DNA of 64,000 nt from Caballeronia sp. dw_19 (GTDB lineage Bacteria; Pseudomonadota; Gammaproteobacteria; Burkholderiales; Burkholderiaceae): the NCBI RefSeq assembly GCF_018449515.1, contig NZ_JAAVUQ010000004.1, forward strand, positions 124,001 through 188,000, read 5' to 3'. A program made the translations under genes and the position numbers. The notes beneath the pieces were generated by a model that was not told the DNA's origin, did not search any database, and saw only the letters and a program-made list of their open reading frames with translations. Shown here piece after piece: positions 26,435-35,954 of this stretch (position 1 is its first letter; every line of letters begins with the position of its first letter).

Positions 26435-26860
26435 TTAGCCGAATTCATCGTACTGCGGTAATTGGTCGGTTATGGAATACCACGGCGCCTTGGACCCCAC
26501 AAAAATGTGTGCGCTTGGGCGAATCGCCGGAGTGTCGCTGAGCGTTCCTAAAGTGACGTGAACGAACTCGCCCTCACGAACCACCGAAAACATAAGGCTT
26601 CCGCAGATCTTGCAATGGACATCATGAGCCGCGTTCTCGTCACCGAAAATCAACAGGTCGGCTTGCCCTTGCGTTATGCCTAACTTGTTACGCTCGATCC
26701 CCGCGAATGACTTGAACGCTGAACCGGTCGCGCGCCTGCAGTTCGAACAGTGGCAGTTCAACGCATAGACGAACTCGTCCTTCACTGCATAATGGACTGC
26801 GCCGCAAAGGCATCTGCCTGCAAGCAACGAATTCACGTTTGTCTCTATGAAAGAATTCAT
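26435..26860 (-). CDS. GFA / CENP-V-like zinc protein
   Basis: A 141-residue member of the glutathione-dependent formaldehyde-activating enzyme (GFA) fold family. The first zinc-binding cysteine pair is in GRCLCGAV (C17, C19), then NCHCSNCRRATG (C36, C38, C41), then HCKICGS (C83, C86). The family binds glutathione adducts or other thiols, but most members lack a proven reaction. It is a single gene, convergent with ssuA. Whether it belongs to sulfur metabolism is unproven. Confidence 0.92.
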   Translation of the reverse strand: MNSFIETNVNSLLAGRCLCGAVHYAVKDEFVYALNCHCSNCRRATGSAFKSFAGIERNKLGITQGQADLLIFGDENAAHDVHCKICGSLMFSVVREGEFVHVTLGTLSDTPAIRPSAHIFVGSKAPWYSITDQLPQYDEFG

Positions 26861-27507
26861 GCTGACGAACTGGATATCAAAGTTCTGATTGGCTGGATCG
26901 CATCAACTTTCGCTCACACTGAAAAATGTTAGCGCCAGCAGTCATTTTAGTGCCTTTTCCGCGATGTTTATCGAGAGCTCGCTCATTCGGCCCGCTGCAG
27001 CGCACGCCTCTTGTCATGGCCTCCGCGTTGGACATGCTACGCAGTGGTCACCGCGTTTGGCTTACGTTCCAACAACGACTGGAAGGCCGACGAAAGGGGT
27101 CAACAAGAGAGCATCCACGCCTGCAGGCCGATCCGGCTTACGGAGGGCCCCACCGGCAACTGTTCGCCGTCGCCGAGCGGCGCACGGCCGTGCAGGTGTG
27201 AAAGATCCGCTCAAGGCGCGCGACATGAAGAACGTTGAGCTGGCGCTGCGAGTAATCGGGATCGGAGAGAAGCCGGTGTTTCAATGGAGAATGAAAGGGC
27301 CGGTCGATAGCAAACAGTCGCGTTCTGCGCGCACGAGCCCGAGGCGTTCTGCTCATGGCACGCTGCCTGTGACACAATCATTCCGTGTCGGCAAGCTCAT
27401 CGCTTTCTTACGATTGGTATTATCCGCCGCCATGACACGTTTCAATTGAAAATCCCGAATGCAACGCGTCTTTTTGCGCATTCGGCCGCCCCTCACCTCG
27501 CTGCGCC
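26861..27507. other. Intergenic, nothing recognised
   Basis: In 647 bp no frame has both a ribosome site and a recognisable protein. The open frames there have biased, shadow-like composition. Confidence 0.45.
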
Positions 27508-27798
27508 ATGCCAGAAAATAAACAGAAATCTGAACCCGATACTCCGTCGAACCCGGAGCGGATCAGCGCCGCCCCGCGAAAGCGGCGGCGCTGGCAGCCG
27601 TCCAATGCGCTCCGCAGCAGCCTGATGGTGCTCGTCGGTTTTGTCTCCTTCGTTATTGTCTCGGGCATTGTTCTATACAAACCGATCATGTACGGCGACA
27701 TGATCGAGAACTTCGGGATAGTCATGATGCTGACCGTTCCGGTGATTGCGGCCGTCGCGTTCCGCGTGGGTCTCGATTCCTGGCTGGATGCGGAGTAA
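27508..27798 (+). CDS. Small membrane protein, two helices
   Basis: A 96-residue protein, not recognised. A basic, Pro-rich start (residues 1-30, including PRKRRRW) precedes hydrophobic segments at about 37-57 and 69-89, suggesting two membrane spans with both ends inside. There is no strong ribosome site. It is isolated from other genes. Confidence 0.55.
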   Translation: MPENKQKSEPDTPSNPERISAAPRKRRRWQPSNALRSSLMVLVGFVSFVIVSGIVLYKPIMYGDMIENFGIVMMLTVPVIAAVAFRVGLDSWLDAE

Positions 27799-28197
27799 CC
27801 CGAGTCGGCAAGTCCCCTCGCTCAGGCCGGTTCGTCCATCTCCATCCGACGCGGAATCGGGCGCATGCGCTTACCGAAGCGCAATGGGACAGCTACGGCG
27901 AAGCACCGGAGTTGCAGCGCGGCCCCGAGGACGAAAAGCTTGTCGATAGTCTCGTCGCACCGGGGCACGCGTCGACACCGGGCTACACCGATCCCGGATA
28001 CCCGGTCGAAGGGCGACGAGCCGCTTGAAGTCTATGCACCGATCCGCGTCACGCTCGGAGCGGCCGGCCAACCCGCCAGGACCTGCTCAACGAGTTCGCG
28101 ATTCGCGACGCGTATTTGTTGCGTCCGCGACGGCCTGCGGACGTCGTTGCGCTGACCCTTTCGGAACGCGTTCAGCGACGTCATGTCGATCGCCAGC
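27799..28197. other. Intergenic, possibly a decayed coding remnant
   Basis: One plus-strand frame from about 27843 to a stop near 28030 and another covering about 28075-28190 (QDLLNEFAIRDAYLLRPR) look protein-like but lack starts and continuity. They may be relics. No function can be named. Confidence 0.35.
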
Positions 28198-30171
28198 TTA
28201 GTTGGTCTGCGCATCCTTCCACGCGCAGACATCGCCGGTTGCGAGCTGCCGCTGCCCGAGCACAAACGTCGCATTGAGCGATGCGGGAGCTTGCACTTGC
28301 TGTTCGCCGAAGTTGAACGCGAAAGTCAGATCGCCTCGGCGACGAACGCGCAAGCCGTCGGCCAGCAGTTGAGTCTTAATGCCGGCCTCTTTCGCCACCC
28401 GCTCCAGCACCGCGCGATGCAATTCATGCGACAGCCACGCCGCCACATATCGGACCCTTCCGTGACTCAGCACGGCCGGCCATGCATCGTCGAACTGCGC
28501 ATCGACACGCGTGTCGCCATTGGCGCGGACATGCTCCCGCCAATACGTTGCAACACCTTGTGAGTCACCGAAAGAAAGCGCGGGCGTGAGCGTCGGGCGC
28601 AGCGTCTCGACTTCCAGCACCTGCATCGGCAATACTTTTTGCAGCGCGCCGGGCGGCAAGCCGGAAGGAATCGCGAATTCGGCTGTCTTCGAACCGCTCC
28701 TCGGACCGAATACCCATTGCGCAGAACTCTTTTCTATCTGTCGGACGAGCGTTTCGTCGATTACGGCAATGCTTGGAACGACCACCAACTGGTACGGCGA
28801 TAGATCGGCCTTACTTGAAACAATATCGACGTCCAGGCCGAGTTCACGCAGTGCCTCGTAGTAGTCGAACACTAACATCTGGTAGTCGAAAGTTTTGCCG
28901 TGACGCTGAATCTCGAACATCCATTGCGTCTCATAGTCGAACACAATCGCGGTGCTCGCACGCGTCGGTGCGCCGAGTTCCGACAGTGCCGCCGATGCCG
29001 CAATTTCGCGGGCCGCCTGCTGCACTTCGAGACCGCCCGGCGACAGTTCGTTATTCGGCAGGTTGAGTCCCGAATGCATCTGTTCCTGCGCAAACGGACA
29101 CTGGCGCCAGCGGAAATACGAGACCAGTTCCGCGCCGTGCGCGAACGCCTCATAAGCCCACAGCCTGACCATACCTTTGGCCGGCACCGGATTCCACGAC
29201 GCCCAGTTCACCGGTCCCGCCTGCTGCTCCATCACCCAGAATCGTCCACCGCCTATCGCCCGATAACGGTCGTGGTCGAACGCGGAGACATCGGGATGCG
29301 CGGTCCGTGCGTAACGCGCTTTCTGCTCTTCGGGCAGTGCGATCGACTCAGTGCGTGCGATCGGATAGCTGTCCCAGGCGGCCACGTCGATCGCGTTGTC
29401 TTCAGCGAAACGGTAATGATCGAAGGTCGTGAAAAAGCCCATGAAGTTATGCAGCAAATCGGCATTGGGCGCGTGCTGCCGCAGCACCTCGATCTGCTCG
29501 CGATGAAAACTCGCTACCTCGTCGGACATGAAGCGACGGAAGTCGAGCAGATGGATTGGATTGGCATCGGTCGGCGTCAGGTTCGGCAAACCGATTGCAT
29601 CGAATGACGGATACTCCATGCTCCAGAACACATTGCCCCACGCTTCGTTAAGTGCATTCACGGTCTCGTAGCGAAGCTTCAACCACGCCTGAAAGCGCTT
29701 CAGTGCCGAGGGGGAATAGCTGGGTACCGTGTCGTGGCATCCGAGTTCGTTATCGGTCTGCCAGGCAATAATGGAGGGATGCCGCCCATAGCGCTCGGCC
29801 ATTGCGGTGACAAAACGCACGCACTCACGCCGATAGATCTCGCTGGAAATATCGTAGTGACGACGCGAGCCGAAGTTCCAGCGCACGCCATCCGCACGCA
29901 CCGGCAACACCTCTGGATGCGCGTCGATCAGCCACTTGGGCGGTGATGCGGTCGGTGTACCCAGCACGAGTTTCAGCCCTGCGGCCGCTAGAGTCCCGAT
30001 GGCTTCGTCGAGCCACGCCCACGCGAATTCTCCGGCGCGCGGCTCCATCCGGCTCCATGCGAATTCCGCAATCCGCACATGCGTGATGCCGAGTTTGGCC
30101 ATACGTGTTGCATCGTCGGGCCACATTGAACGGGGCCATTGTTCCGGGTAATAACACACACCAAGCTGCAT
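28198..30171 (-). CDS. Beta-galactosidase, glycoside hydrolase family 42
   Basis: A 657-residue cytoplasmic GH42 enzyme with a TIM-barrel, trimerisation domain and C-terminal beta domain. Catalytic acid/base is Glu142 in WQTDNELG and the nucleophile is Glu315 in FWVMEQQAGP. MQLGVCYYPEQWP at the start is typical. It hydrolyses terminal beta-galactosides or galactooligosaccharides. The CUT1 ABC transporter and LacI regulator upstream on the same strand are the expected partners, but about 1.2 kb containing two copies of the dispersed repeat separates them, so co-transcription is uncertain. Confidence 0.95.
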   Translation of the reverse strand: MQLGVCYYPEQWPRSMWPDDATRMAKLGITHVRIAEFAWSRMEPRAGEFAWAWLDEAIGTLAAAGLKLVLGTPTASPPKWLIDAHPEVLPVRADGVRWNFGSRRHYDISSEIYRRECVRFVTAMAERYGRHPSIIAWQTDNELGCHDTVPSYSPSALKRFQAWLKLRYETVNALNEAWGNVFWSMEYPSFDAIGLPNLTPTDANPIHLLDFRRFMSDEVASFHREQIEVLRQHAPNADLLHNFMGFFTTFDHYRFAEDNAIDVAAWDSYPIARTESIALPEEQKARYARTAHPDVSAFDHDRYRAIGGGRFWVMEQQAGPVNWASWNPVPAKGMVRLWAYEAFAHGAELVSYFRWRQCPFAQEQMHSGLNLPNNELSPGGLEVQQAAREIAASAALSELGAPTRASTAIVFDYETQWMFEIQRHGKTFDYQMLVFDYYEALRELGLDVDIVSSKADLSPYQLVVVPSIAVIDETLVRQIEKSSAQWVFGPRSGSKTAEFAIPSGLPPGALQKVLPMQVLEVETLRPTLTPALSFGDSQGVATYWREHVRANGDTRVDAQFDDAWPAVLSHGRVRYVAAWLSHELHRAVLERVAKEAGIKTQLLADGLRVRRRGDLTFAFNFGEQQVQAPASLNATFVLGQRQLATGDVCAWKDAQTN

Positions 30172-30240
30172 GGAAGGTCTCGTTAAGAGGTTGATGAGAA
30201 ATTGGTTTTCGTTCGCACTTGAGTTGGAGGGGCGGTGTTG

Positions 30241-30420
30241 GTGGTTGGGGGTTATGTTGGGGTGGGCGGGGTGGGCGGTTCTGGGGTTAGTGGTCGGGGT
30301 TGATGCCGGGGTGGTCGGTTCTGGGGTTAGTGGTTGGGGTCTATGCCGGGTTGCTAGGTTCTGGGGTTAGTGGTCGGGGTCTATGCCGGGTTGCTGCTTT
30401 CAGTGTTAGTGGTCTGCGAG
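30241..30420 (+). repeat. 40-bp G-rich tandem repeat, leader of copy B
   Basis: Exact 40-bp periodicity: units 30281-30320, 30321-30360 and 30361-30400 each begin CTGGGGTTAGTGGT, with a diverged unit before (30241-30280) and a half unit after. The strand bias is very strong (G on plus). The same unit occurs twice in copy A and in copy C. Confidence 0.9.
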
Positions 30421-30711
30421 AGTCGGATTTTCTCTTTATCACTATTAGCCACTGTGCGTGGCGGCACGTCATTTCTTTGTCCAAAGCGACAAAGAAACGA
30501 AGCAAAGAAAACGCTTTCAACCACGCTACCCTAAGTGTCCACAGCGTGCAGTTTCTATTCATAGGTGCCCCAAAAGCACGGTGCTCGCCAGAGCCACCGA
30601 TGTGTGAACCCCTCCTTCTCCGAACACCGATACCCACACGCTTCGCCACCAGTGATTGAACCTGCCCAAGGAGCACCCCGCGCTATCCGCGGACAACCGC
30701 CCTCCAAATTT
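30413..30711 (+). repeat. Dispersed modular repeat core, copy B
   Basis: About 299 bp matching copy A almost base for base from TCTGCGAGAGTCGG to AAATTT. Weaker similarity continues for about 25 bp. It lies 275 bp from copy C, which is inverted relative to it. Confidence 0.88.
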
Positions 30712-30986
30712 GTATGCACACCGAACCTCGTAGCCAACCCGCCAAGTAACAAGGCCCCAACAATGCGTAAGGCCGTAACCGACGAAAATAGCGGTGCAGG
30801 CCGCGTAGCCAACTCACCAAAGACTGAGGCAATAAATACGCGTCACGTCGAGCTGTTACGGATCAAGCTGTGACCTACGAAATAAGGGAATCGATCAAAC
30901 AGCCAACCCACAAAAAAACGAAGCATGCAGAACGCGTGAGGCCGTACCGGTCCCTCGGCAATTGTGCTTGCCCGAGAGCGTACGGG
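30712..30986. other. Unique spacer between inverted repeat copies B and C
   Basis: 275 bp enclosed by the inverted pair. It shows no transposase or other recognisable gene. Confidence 0.5.
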
Positions 30987-31310
30987 GCGAAGCGTGTTCG
31001 TGTCAGGATTCGCGAGAAGGAGGGGTTCAATCATCCTTCGCTCTGGCGAGCACCGTGCTTTTGGGGCACCTATGAATGGGAACTGCACGCTGTGGACACT
31101 TAGGGTAGCGTGGTTGAAAGCGCTTTCTTTGCTTCGTTTCTTTGTCGCTTTGGACAAAGAAATGACGTGCCGCCACGCACAGTGGCTAATAGTGATAAAG
31201 AGAAAATCCAACTCTTGCAGACCACTAACGCCGAAAGCACCAACCCAGCACTGACCCCGACCGCGAACCCCAGAACCGACCACCCCGGCATAGACCCCAA
31301 CCACTAACCA
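30987..31310 (-). repeat. Dispersed modular repeat, copy C (inverted, 3' truncated)
   Basis: The core in reverse orientation runs from about 31221 down to about 30987 and lacks the last 60 bp seen in copies A and B. Its 40-bp tandem leader lies at 31222-31310 and is C-rich on the plus strand. Confidence 0.85.
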
Positions 31311-31379
31311 ACAATCGACCACCAAGCGCCGCCGAACCAATTCCGTAACCCCCTAAGCGTCAGCGATCACAAGCTCAAC

Positions 31380-32231
31380 TCACCCCTTACTAGCCCCAAA
31401 AGTCAGCCCAGCAACGAAATGCTTTTGCATCGCAAAAAACATCAGCACCGACGGCAATGCGGCCAGCACCGACCCAGCGGCAACCAGGTTCCACGCAGTC
31501 GTCCACTGCCCCTTGAGCGCAGCGACGCCCACTGTAATTGGCGCGGCCTCATCGCCTTGCGTAAGGCATAGCGCCCAGAAATAGTCGTTCCAGACAAACG
31601 TGAACACAAGAATGCCGAGCGCGGCGAGCGCAGGCCGGATCAGCGGCAGCACAATGCGCAGGTAGATGGTCCATTCGCTCGCCCCTTCCACGCGCGCCGC
31701 CTCGATCAACTCGAACGGCAACTGCTTGATGAAATTACGCAGGAACAGCGTGCAAAAACCGGTCTGAAACGACACATGAAAAATCACCAGCGCCCACACG
31801 GTATTGAACAGCCCTACTTTCAACGCCATGTCGCGTACCGGAATCATCAGGATCTGGATAGGTACGAAATTGCCGGCGACGAACGCGAACAACACGGCGG
31901 TATTACCCGGGAACTTGTAGACAGCCAAAGCGAAACCCGCCATCGAAGCCAGCACGATCGCACCGATCACCGACGGCACCGTGATCAGCACGCTATTGGC
32001 GAAGTAATGCAGCATCGGCGTTTGCGTAAGCGCCGTGCCGTAGTTTTCAATCAGCGCGAAATGCTTCGGCCAGCCCCAATAATCGCCTTGCGACAACTCC
32101 TCCGAAGAACGTATGGACGTGACGAGCACGGCGAGCATAGGCAGCAGCCATATCAGAAGCGCGATTGGCAACGAGGCTTTGTACAGCCTGCGGTTAAGCG
32201 GTTTCCAGCGTTCAACAGGAAGCGGATACAT
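31380..32231 (-). CDS. CUT1 sugar ABC transporter permease (MalG-like)
   Basis: A 283-residue inner-membrane protein with about six membrane helices and the EAA loop EAARVEGASEWTIYLRIVLP. The motif MFFAMQKHFVAGLTFGASKG ends the protein in the typical MalG/LacG way. It is the last gene of a four-gene importer and is 18 bp downstream of the partner permease. Galactosides are the likely substrate, judged from the beta-galactosidase. Confidence 0.92.
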   Translation of the reverse strand: MYPLPVERWKPLNRRLYKASLPIALLIWLLPMLAVLVTSIRSSEELSQGDYWGWPKHFALIENYGTALTQTPMLHYFANSVLITVPSVIGAIVLASMAGFALAVYKFPGNTAVLFAFVAGNFVPIQILMIPVRDMALKVGLFNTVWALVIFHVSFQTGFCTLFLRNFIKQLPFELIEAARVEGASEWTIYLRIVLPLIRPALAALGILVFTFVWNDYFWALCLTQGDEAAPITVGVAALKGQWTTAWNLVAAGSVLAALPSVLMFFAMQKHFVAGLTFGASKG

Positions 32232-32249
32232 GACACGTGACTCCTGGAA

Positions 32250-33155
32250 TCAGCGTTCTTCGCGCAGCATGCGGCGCAGATGGAACACGATATAGACGAG
32301 CATGATGGCGAACAGCACGACTGCAATCGCCGCGGAATACCCTTCGCGGTAATACTTGATCGCCTGGTCGTACATGTAATAGGCGAGCACGGTGGAACTG
32401 TCGAACGGCCCTCCGCCGCTCATCACGGCAATCAGGTCGAAGCTGCGCAGCGCACCGATCACAGTGAGCACCACGGCCATGAAGGTAGCGGGCCGCAATT
32501 GCGGAAGGATCACATGCCATAGCAGCGCTACGCCCTTCGCGCCTTCCATGCGCGCCGCCTCGACCACTTCCGGATTGATGGCCGTCAGACCCGTCAAGTA
32601 CAGCACCATGCAGAACGGCGTCTGCGGCCACAGCGCGGCGAAGATGATACCGAGCGTCACCGTGTGCGGATTGCCAAGTACAGGAATGCCGTGGCCGACA
32701 ATCAAACGCAACAAGCCAAAGCCCGGGTCATAAAACCAGCTGAACACGAGACCCACCACCACGCCTGACAGCACGAACGGCGCGAAGAACAGCGACTTCA
32801 CAATGCGCATGCCACGAACATGCTGGTTCAGATACAACGCGAACAGCAGACCGAACGGCGGCGCAAGCAGGAACAACGCGAGCCAGATCAGGTTGTTCTT
32901 GAGCGCCGTATAGAACGTGTCCGAGTGGAACAGTTCGATGTAGTTATCGAAGCCGGCGAATGTCTTCGGCGTCATCCCGTCCCAGTTATAAAAACTGAGG
33001 GAAATGCTGCTGATGATCGGATACACCACGCACAGGCAAAACAACGCACAGCCCGGCAGCAGGAAGAAAAACGCGGCGCGGTGCTGATGACGGCGTGTAG
33101 TAGAGACGTGCCGGCGCCGAGCCGCAGGTATGCGACGCGCTACGGAATCAGACAT
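32250..33155 (-). CDS. CUT1 sugar ABC transporter permease (MalF/LacF-like)
   Basis: A 301-residue permease. Helices begin near residue 28 (FFFLLPGCALFCLCVVYPI), and the EAA loop is EAARMEGAKGVALLWHVILP. The first 25 residues are Arg-rich and cytoplasmic. It pairs with the downstream permease. A hairpin lies between it and the preceding binding-protein gene. Confidence 0.92.
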   Translation of the reverse strand: MSDSVARRIPAARRRHVSTTRRHQHRAAFFFLLPGCALFCLCVVYPIISSISLSFYNWDGMTPKTFAGFDNYIELFHSDTFYTALKNNLIWLALFLLAPPFGLLFALYLNQHVRGMRIVKSLFFAPFVLSGVVVGLVFSWFYDPGFGLLRLIVGHGIPVLGNPHTVTLGIIFAALWPQTPFCMVLYLTGLTAINPEVVEAARMEGAKGVALLWHVILPQLRPATFMAVVLTVIGALRSFDLIAVMSGGGPFDSSTVLAYYMYDQAIKYYREGYSAAIAVVLFAIMLVYIVFHLRRMLREER

Positions 33156-33184
33156 GATCGGGCCTCGTCAGGGAGCGTTGGCGA

Positions 33185-33220
33185 GCGCCGGCGGTTGATA
33201 CAACCTGCAACCGCTGGCGC
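33185..33220. terminator. 13-bp stem-loop between sugar binding-protein and permease genes
   Basis: GCGCCGGCGGTTG (33185-33197) pairs with CAACCGCTGGCGC (33208-33220) with one mismatch (a G-U pair on the plus transcript). It sits in the 73-bp gap, in the same relative place as the stem-loop in the cystine locus. Confidence 0.65.
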
Positions 33221-33228
33221 CGCCGGGC

Positions 33229-34482
33229 TTATTTCTTGTAGATGCGCTTGCGGGTCGCTTCAAGGCGAGCGAGCACGGCGTCGAGTTGCGACGGATCGCT
33301 ATAGAACTGCTGCATCGCCTTCATCCCTTCGTCGGCCATTTCCTTCGTCATGTCGCGATCGTAGAACTGCGCAATGCCGCCCTTCGTATTCGCGAGCGTC
33401 TGGAAACCGACCTTCGAAATTTCGTCTTCGGGTTCAGCAGCCTGACTGTTCGACGGCAGTTGCCCCCAGCCCTTGGCGAGATCAGCGTTGATCTGTGGCT
33501 GCTCCATGAAGGCCAGCAGCCGGTGGGCATCAGCCTTGTTTTTTGCCTTCGCCGGAATCAGCAGGACATTGACTGGCCCGTCTTCGGCCGTCGGGACGTT
33601 CGCGTCGATGACCGGGAAACGGAAGAAGCCCGTTTGCGGACGAATGGAAGCCGGAATGCTCGCCGAGAAGAACGTGCCCATCAGCATCATTGAAGCCTTG
33701 CCGTTCGCGAGAAAAGGCGCGATGGAATCGAGATCGTAGGACAACGCATTGTCGATGAAGTAATGGTCGTCGATCAGCGTTTTCCACGCAGCATAGACTT
33801 TCTTGACGCGCGGATCGGTGTACGGAATTTCGCCTGCCATCAATTGCTGATGAAACGCGTTGCCGTTGATACGCAGGTCGAGATAGTCGAACCATGCGGC
33901 AAGCGTCCAGCTATCGCGCGCGGCAACGGCGATCGGCGCAACACCGCTTGCCTTCAGCTTCTTGCAGGCATCGAGGAATTCATCCCAGGTTTTCGGCTCG
34001 CCCTTGATGCCCGCCTTCTCGAACAGATCTTTCCGATAGAAGAACCCGTAAGCGTCGTAGCCGAGCGGCGCGGCGTATTGCTTGCCCTTGTACGTGGACG
34101 CTTCCTTCACCGACGCGTATTGCTGCGACCAGCCGTTCTTGCTCCAGTCGGGCGACAGGTCTTCCAGCAGGCCGCGTTCTGCGTAATACGCCATGCGCTC
34201 ACCGTCATGCCACGAGACTACGTCGGGCGGATCGGTGGCGAGCCAGCCACCCATCTGGACCTTGTACGCCTCTTCGGTAACATAGGTCACCTTGAGGTCG
34301 ACGTCGGGGTTAGCTTGTTTGAACTTGTCGAACGCGTCCTGCCAGGTCGAACGCTGGTTACCGCGCGCCGATACGTTGACAGTCAGTGTGGCGGCGTCGG
34401 CCACGGCGCAGCCGAGTAAGCCTGCCACCAGCGCGGCCGCCACTGATGCATGAGCCAGACTGCGAAGGCGATGAGCAATCAT
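33229..34482 (-). CDS. CUT1 sugar ABC transporter substrate-binding protein
   Basis: A 417-residue SBP_bac_1 protein. The first 30 residues are a signal peptide ending in an Ala-rich cut site (AVADAATL), with a possible alternative lipobox LLGCA, which would make it a lipoprotein. Blocks QDAFDKFKQANPDVDLKV and GYDAYGFFYRKDLFEKAGI are typical of oligosaccharide-binding proteins. It comes 116 bp after the ATPase gene. Confidence 0.92.
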   Translation of the reverse strand: MIAHRLRSLAHASVAAALVAGLLGCAVADAATLTVNVSARGNQRSTWQDAFDKFKQANPDVDLKVTYVTEEAYKVQMGGWLATDPPDVVSWHDGERMAYYAERGLLEDLSPDWSKNGWSQQYASVKEASTYKGKQYAAPLGYDAYGFFYRKDLFEKAGIKGEPKTWDEFLDACKKLKASGVAPIAVAARDSWTLAAWFDYLDLRINGNAFHQQLMAGEIPYTDPRVKKVYAAWKTLIDDHYFIDNALSYDLDSIAPFLANGKASMMLMGTFFSASIPASIRPQTGFFRFPVIDANVPTAEDGPVNVLLIPAKAKNKADAHRLLAFMEQPQINADLAKGWGQLPSNSQAAEPEDEISKVGFQTLANTKGGIAQFYDRDMTKEMADEGMKAMQQFYSDPSQLDAVLARLEATRKRIYKK

Positions 34483-34598
34483 CTTTGTCTCCTTGACTAC
34501 CTTGTTGGCTGACAGCGATTAACTGCCAGACGATGTACCCGCTCTGTGGCGGAATTGGGGCTTGAATCCATGCTTCTGTGCACTCGCGCACCCGTGCT

Positions 34599-35744
34599 CT
34601 ATGCCGCGGCTCGTTCAGGCTCGACCATGCTGCGCCGAAACGCAAGTCCATCCGCGTCGAACAGATGGCACGCCGAAGCCGGAACATGAATGCGAATACG
34701 CTCTCCCGGACCGATCGACGTATCGCCAGGCGCCTTCGCGACAAGCGTGCCGCCCGCGTGATCCGCGTGAATGTAGCTGTGCTCGCCTAGCTCCTCCGAG
34801 AGCACCGCAACGCACTGAATGGATTGCTCACTGCCATCGAGCCGCAGATGTTCGGGGCGCACGCCGAGCGTGACCGGCTGGCCGCGCTGCAGTTGCTTTT
34901 GATCGACATCGACATGGACAACTAAGCATTCGCCACTTTGCGCGAGCGTGACCGTCACCATGCCCGCACCGATCGAGTCGACCACGGCATCGATGAAATT
35001 CATTCTCGGTGAGCCGATGAAACCCGCCACGAAGCGCGACTTCGGATGGTGATACAGATCAAGCGGCGCACCGGTCTGCGCGATGCTGCCGAACCTCTGC
35101 GCGTCCGCGCCTGCGTGCAACAGCACGATCCTGTCGGCGAGCGTCATCGCCTCGACCTGATCGTGGGTGACGTAGACCACGCTCGCGTCTGCAAAGCGCT
35201 GGTGCAGCCGGGCGATTTCCACGCGGGTCTGGCCGCGCAGTGCGGCGTCCAGGTTCGACAGCGGTTCATCGAACAGGAACACGCCGGGTTCACGCACGAT
35301 GGCCCGGCCAATCGCTACACGCTGCCGCTGACCGCCGGAAAGTGCTTTGGGAAACCGGTCGAGGTAGCTGTCCAGTTGCAGGATGCGCGCGGCTTCACGC
35401 ACCTTCCGCTCGATCACGTCCTTGGGCTGCTTCGCGAGTTTCAGGCCGAACGCCATGTTGTCGAACACGGTCATGTGCGGAAACAGCGCGTAGCTCTGGA
35501 ACACCATCGCGACGCCGCGCGCCGCAGCAGGAACATCGTTCACGAGACGCCCGCCAATATGCAGCTCGCCTTCGCTCAGGTCTTCCAGACCCGCGATCAT
35601 TCTCAGCAAGGTGGACTTGCCGCAACCCGATGGCCCCAGGAAAACGCAAAATTCGTGCTGCGCGATGTCCAGGTTCACACGCCGGATCACCGGCGGATGA
35701 TCACCGTACGACTTCTCGACGTTCTCAAGACGGATCGTTGCCAT
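34599..35744 (-). CDS. CUT1 sugar ABC transporter ATP-binding protein (MalK/UgpC-like)
   Basis: A 381-residue MalK-type ATPase. Walker A GPSGCGKSTLLR, signature LSGGQRQRVAIGRAIV and Walker B FLFDEPLSNLDA are intact, followed by a TOBE/MalK regulatory domain from about residue 240. It is the promoter-proximal gene and lies behind a LacI-type operator at 12 bp upstream, divergent from the regulator gene. Such ATPases often serve several sugar transporters. Confidence 0.94.
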   Translation of the reverse strand: MATIRLENVEKSYGDHPPVIRRVNLDIAQHEFCVFLGPSGCGKSTLLRMIAGLEDLSEGELHIGGRLVNDVPAAARGVAMVFQSYALFPHMTVFDNMAFGLKLAKQPKDVIERKVREAARILQLDSYLDRFPKALSGGQRQRVAIGRAIVREPGVFLFDEPLSNLDAALRGQTRVEIARLHQRFADASVVYVTHDQVEAMTLADRIVLLHAGADAQRFGSIAQTGAPLDLYHHPKSRFVAGFIGSPRMNFIDAVVDSIGAGMVTVTLAQSGECLVVHVDVDQKQLQRGQPVTLGVRPEHLRLDGSEQSIQCVAVLSEELGEHSYIHADHAGGTLVAKAPGDTSIGPGERIRIHVPASACHLFDADGLAFRRSMVEPERAAA

Positions 35745-35755
35745 GTCATCTCTCC

Positions 35756-35773
35756 AATTTAACCGCTTAAATT
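35756..35773. promoter_or_regulatory. LacI-type operator 1, upstream of sugar ABC operon
   Basis: AATTTAACCGCTTAAATT: a palindrome except for the two bases flanking the central CG, typical of LacI-family sites. It is 12 bp before the ATPase start. Confidence 0.82.
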
Positions 35774-35811
35774 TTTGAGAAAAATAGACGACAGGGCCTT
35801 GTGCAGCGGTT

Positions 35812-35827
35812 ATTTAACCGCTTAAAT
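35812..35827. promoter_or_regulatory. LacI-type operator 2
   Basis: ATTTAACCGCTTAAAT repeats operator 1 exactly over 16 bp. The centres are 55 bp apart, about five helical turns, which permits repression by looping. Confidence 0.82.
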
Positions 35828-35954
35828 TCAGGTACGATGGAAAAAGTCATGATGCGTGTCTCGGTTGTGTTTTCCGTTTTCCAGAAAGTTATCAACGTCG
35901 CCAACCGCTTGCAACATTTGAATCGCATTCCCTGAATGTGGGATAACTAGATAA

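Noticed and set aside
27850..28190. Possible coding frames before the beta-galactosidase
   Set aside because: Two discontinuous frames without starts or a recognised family; kept only as a possible relic.
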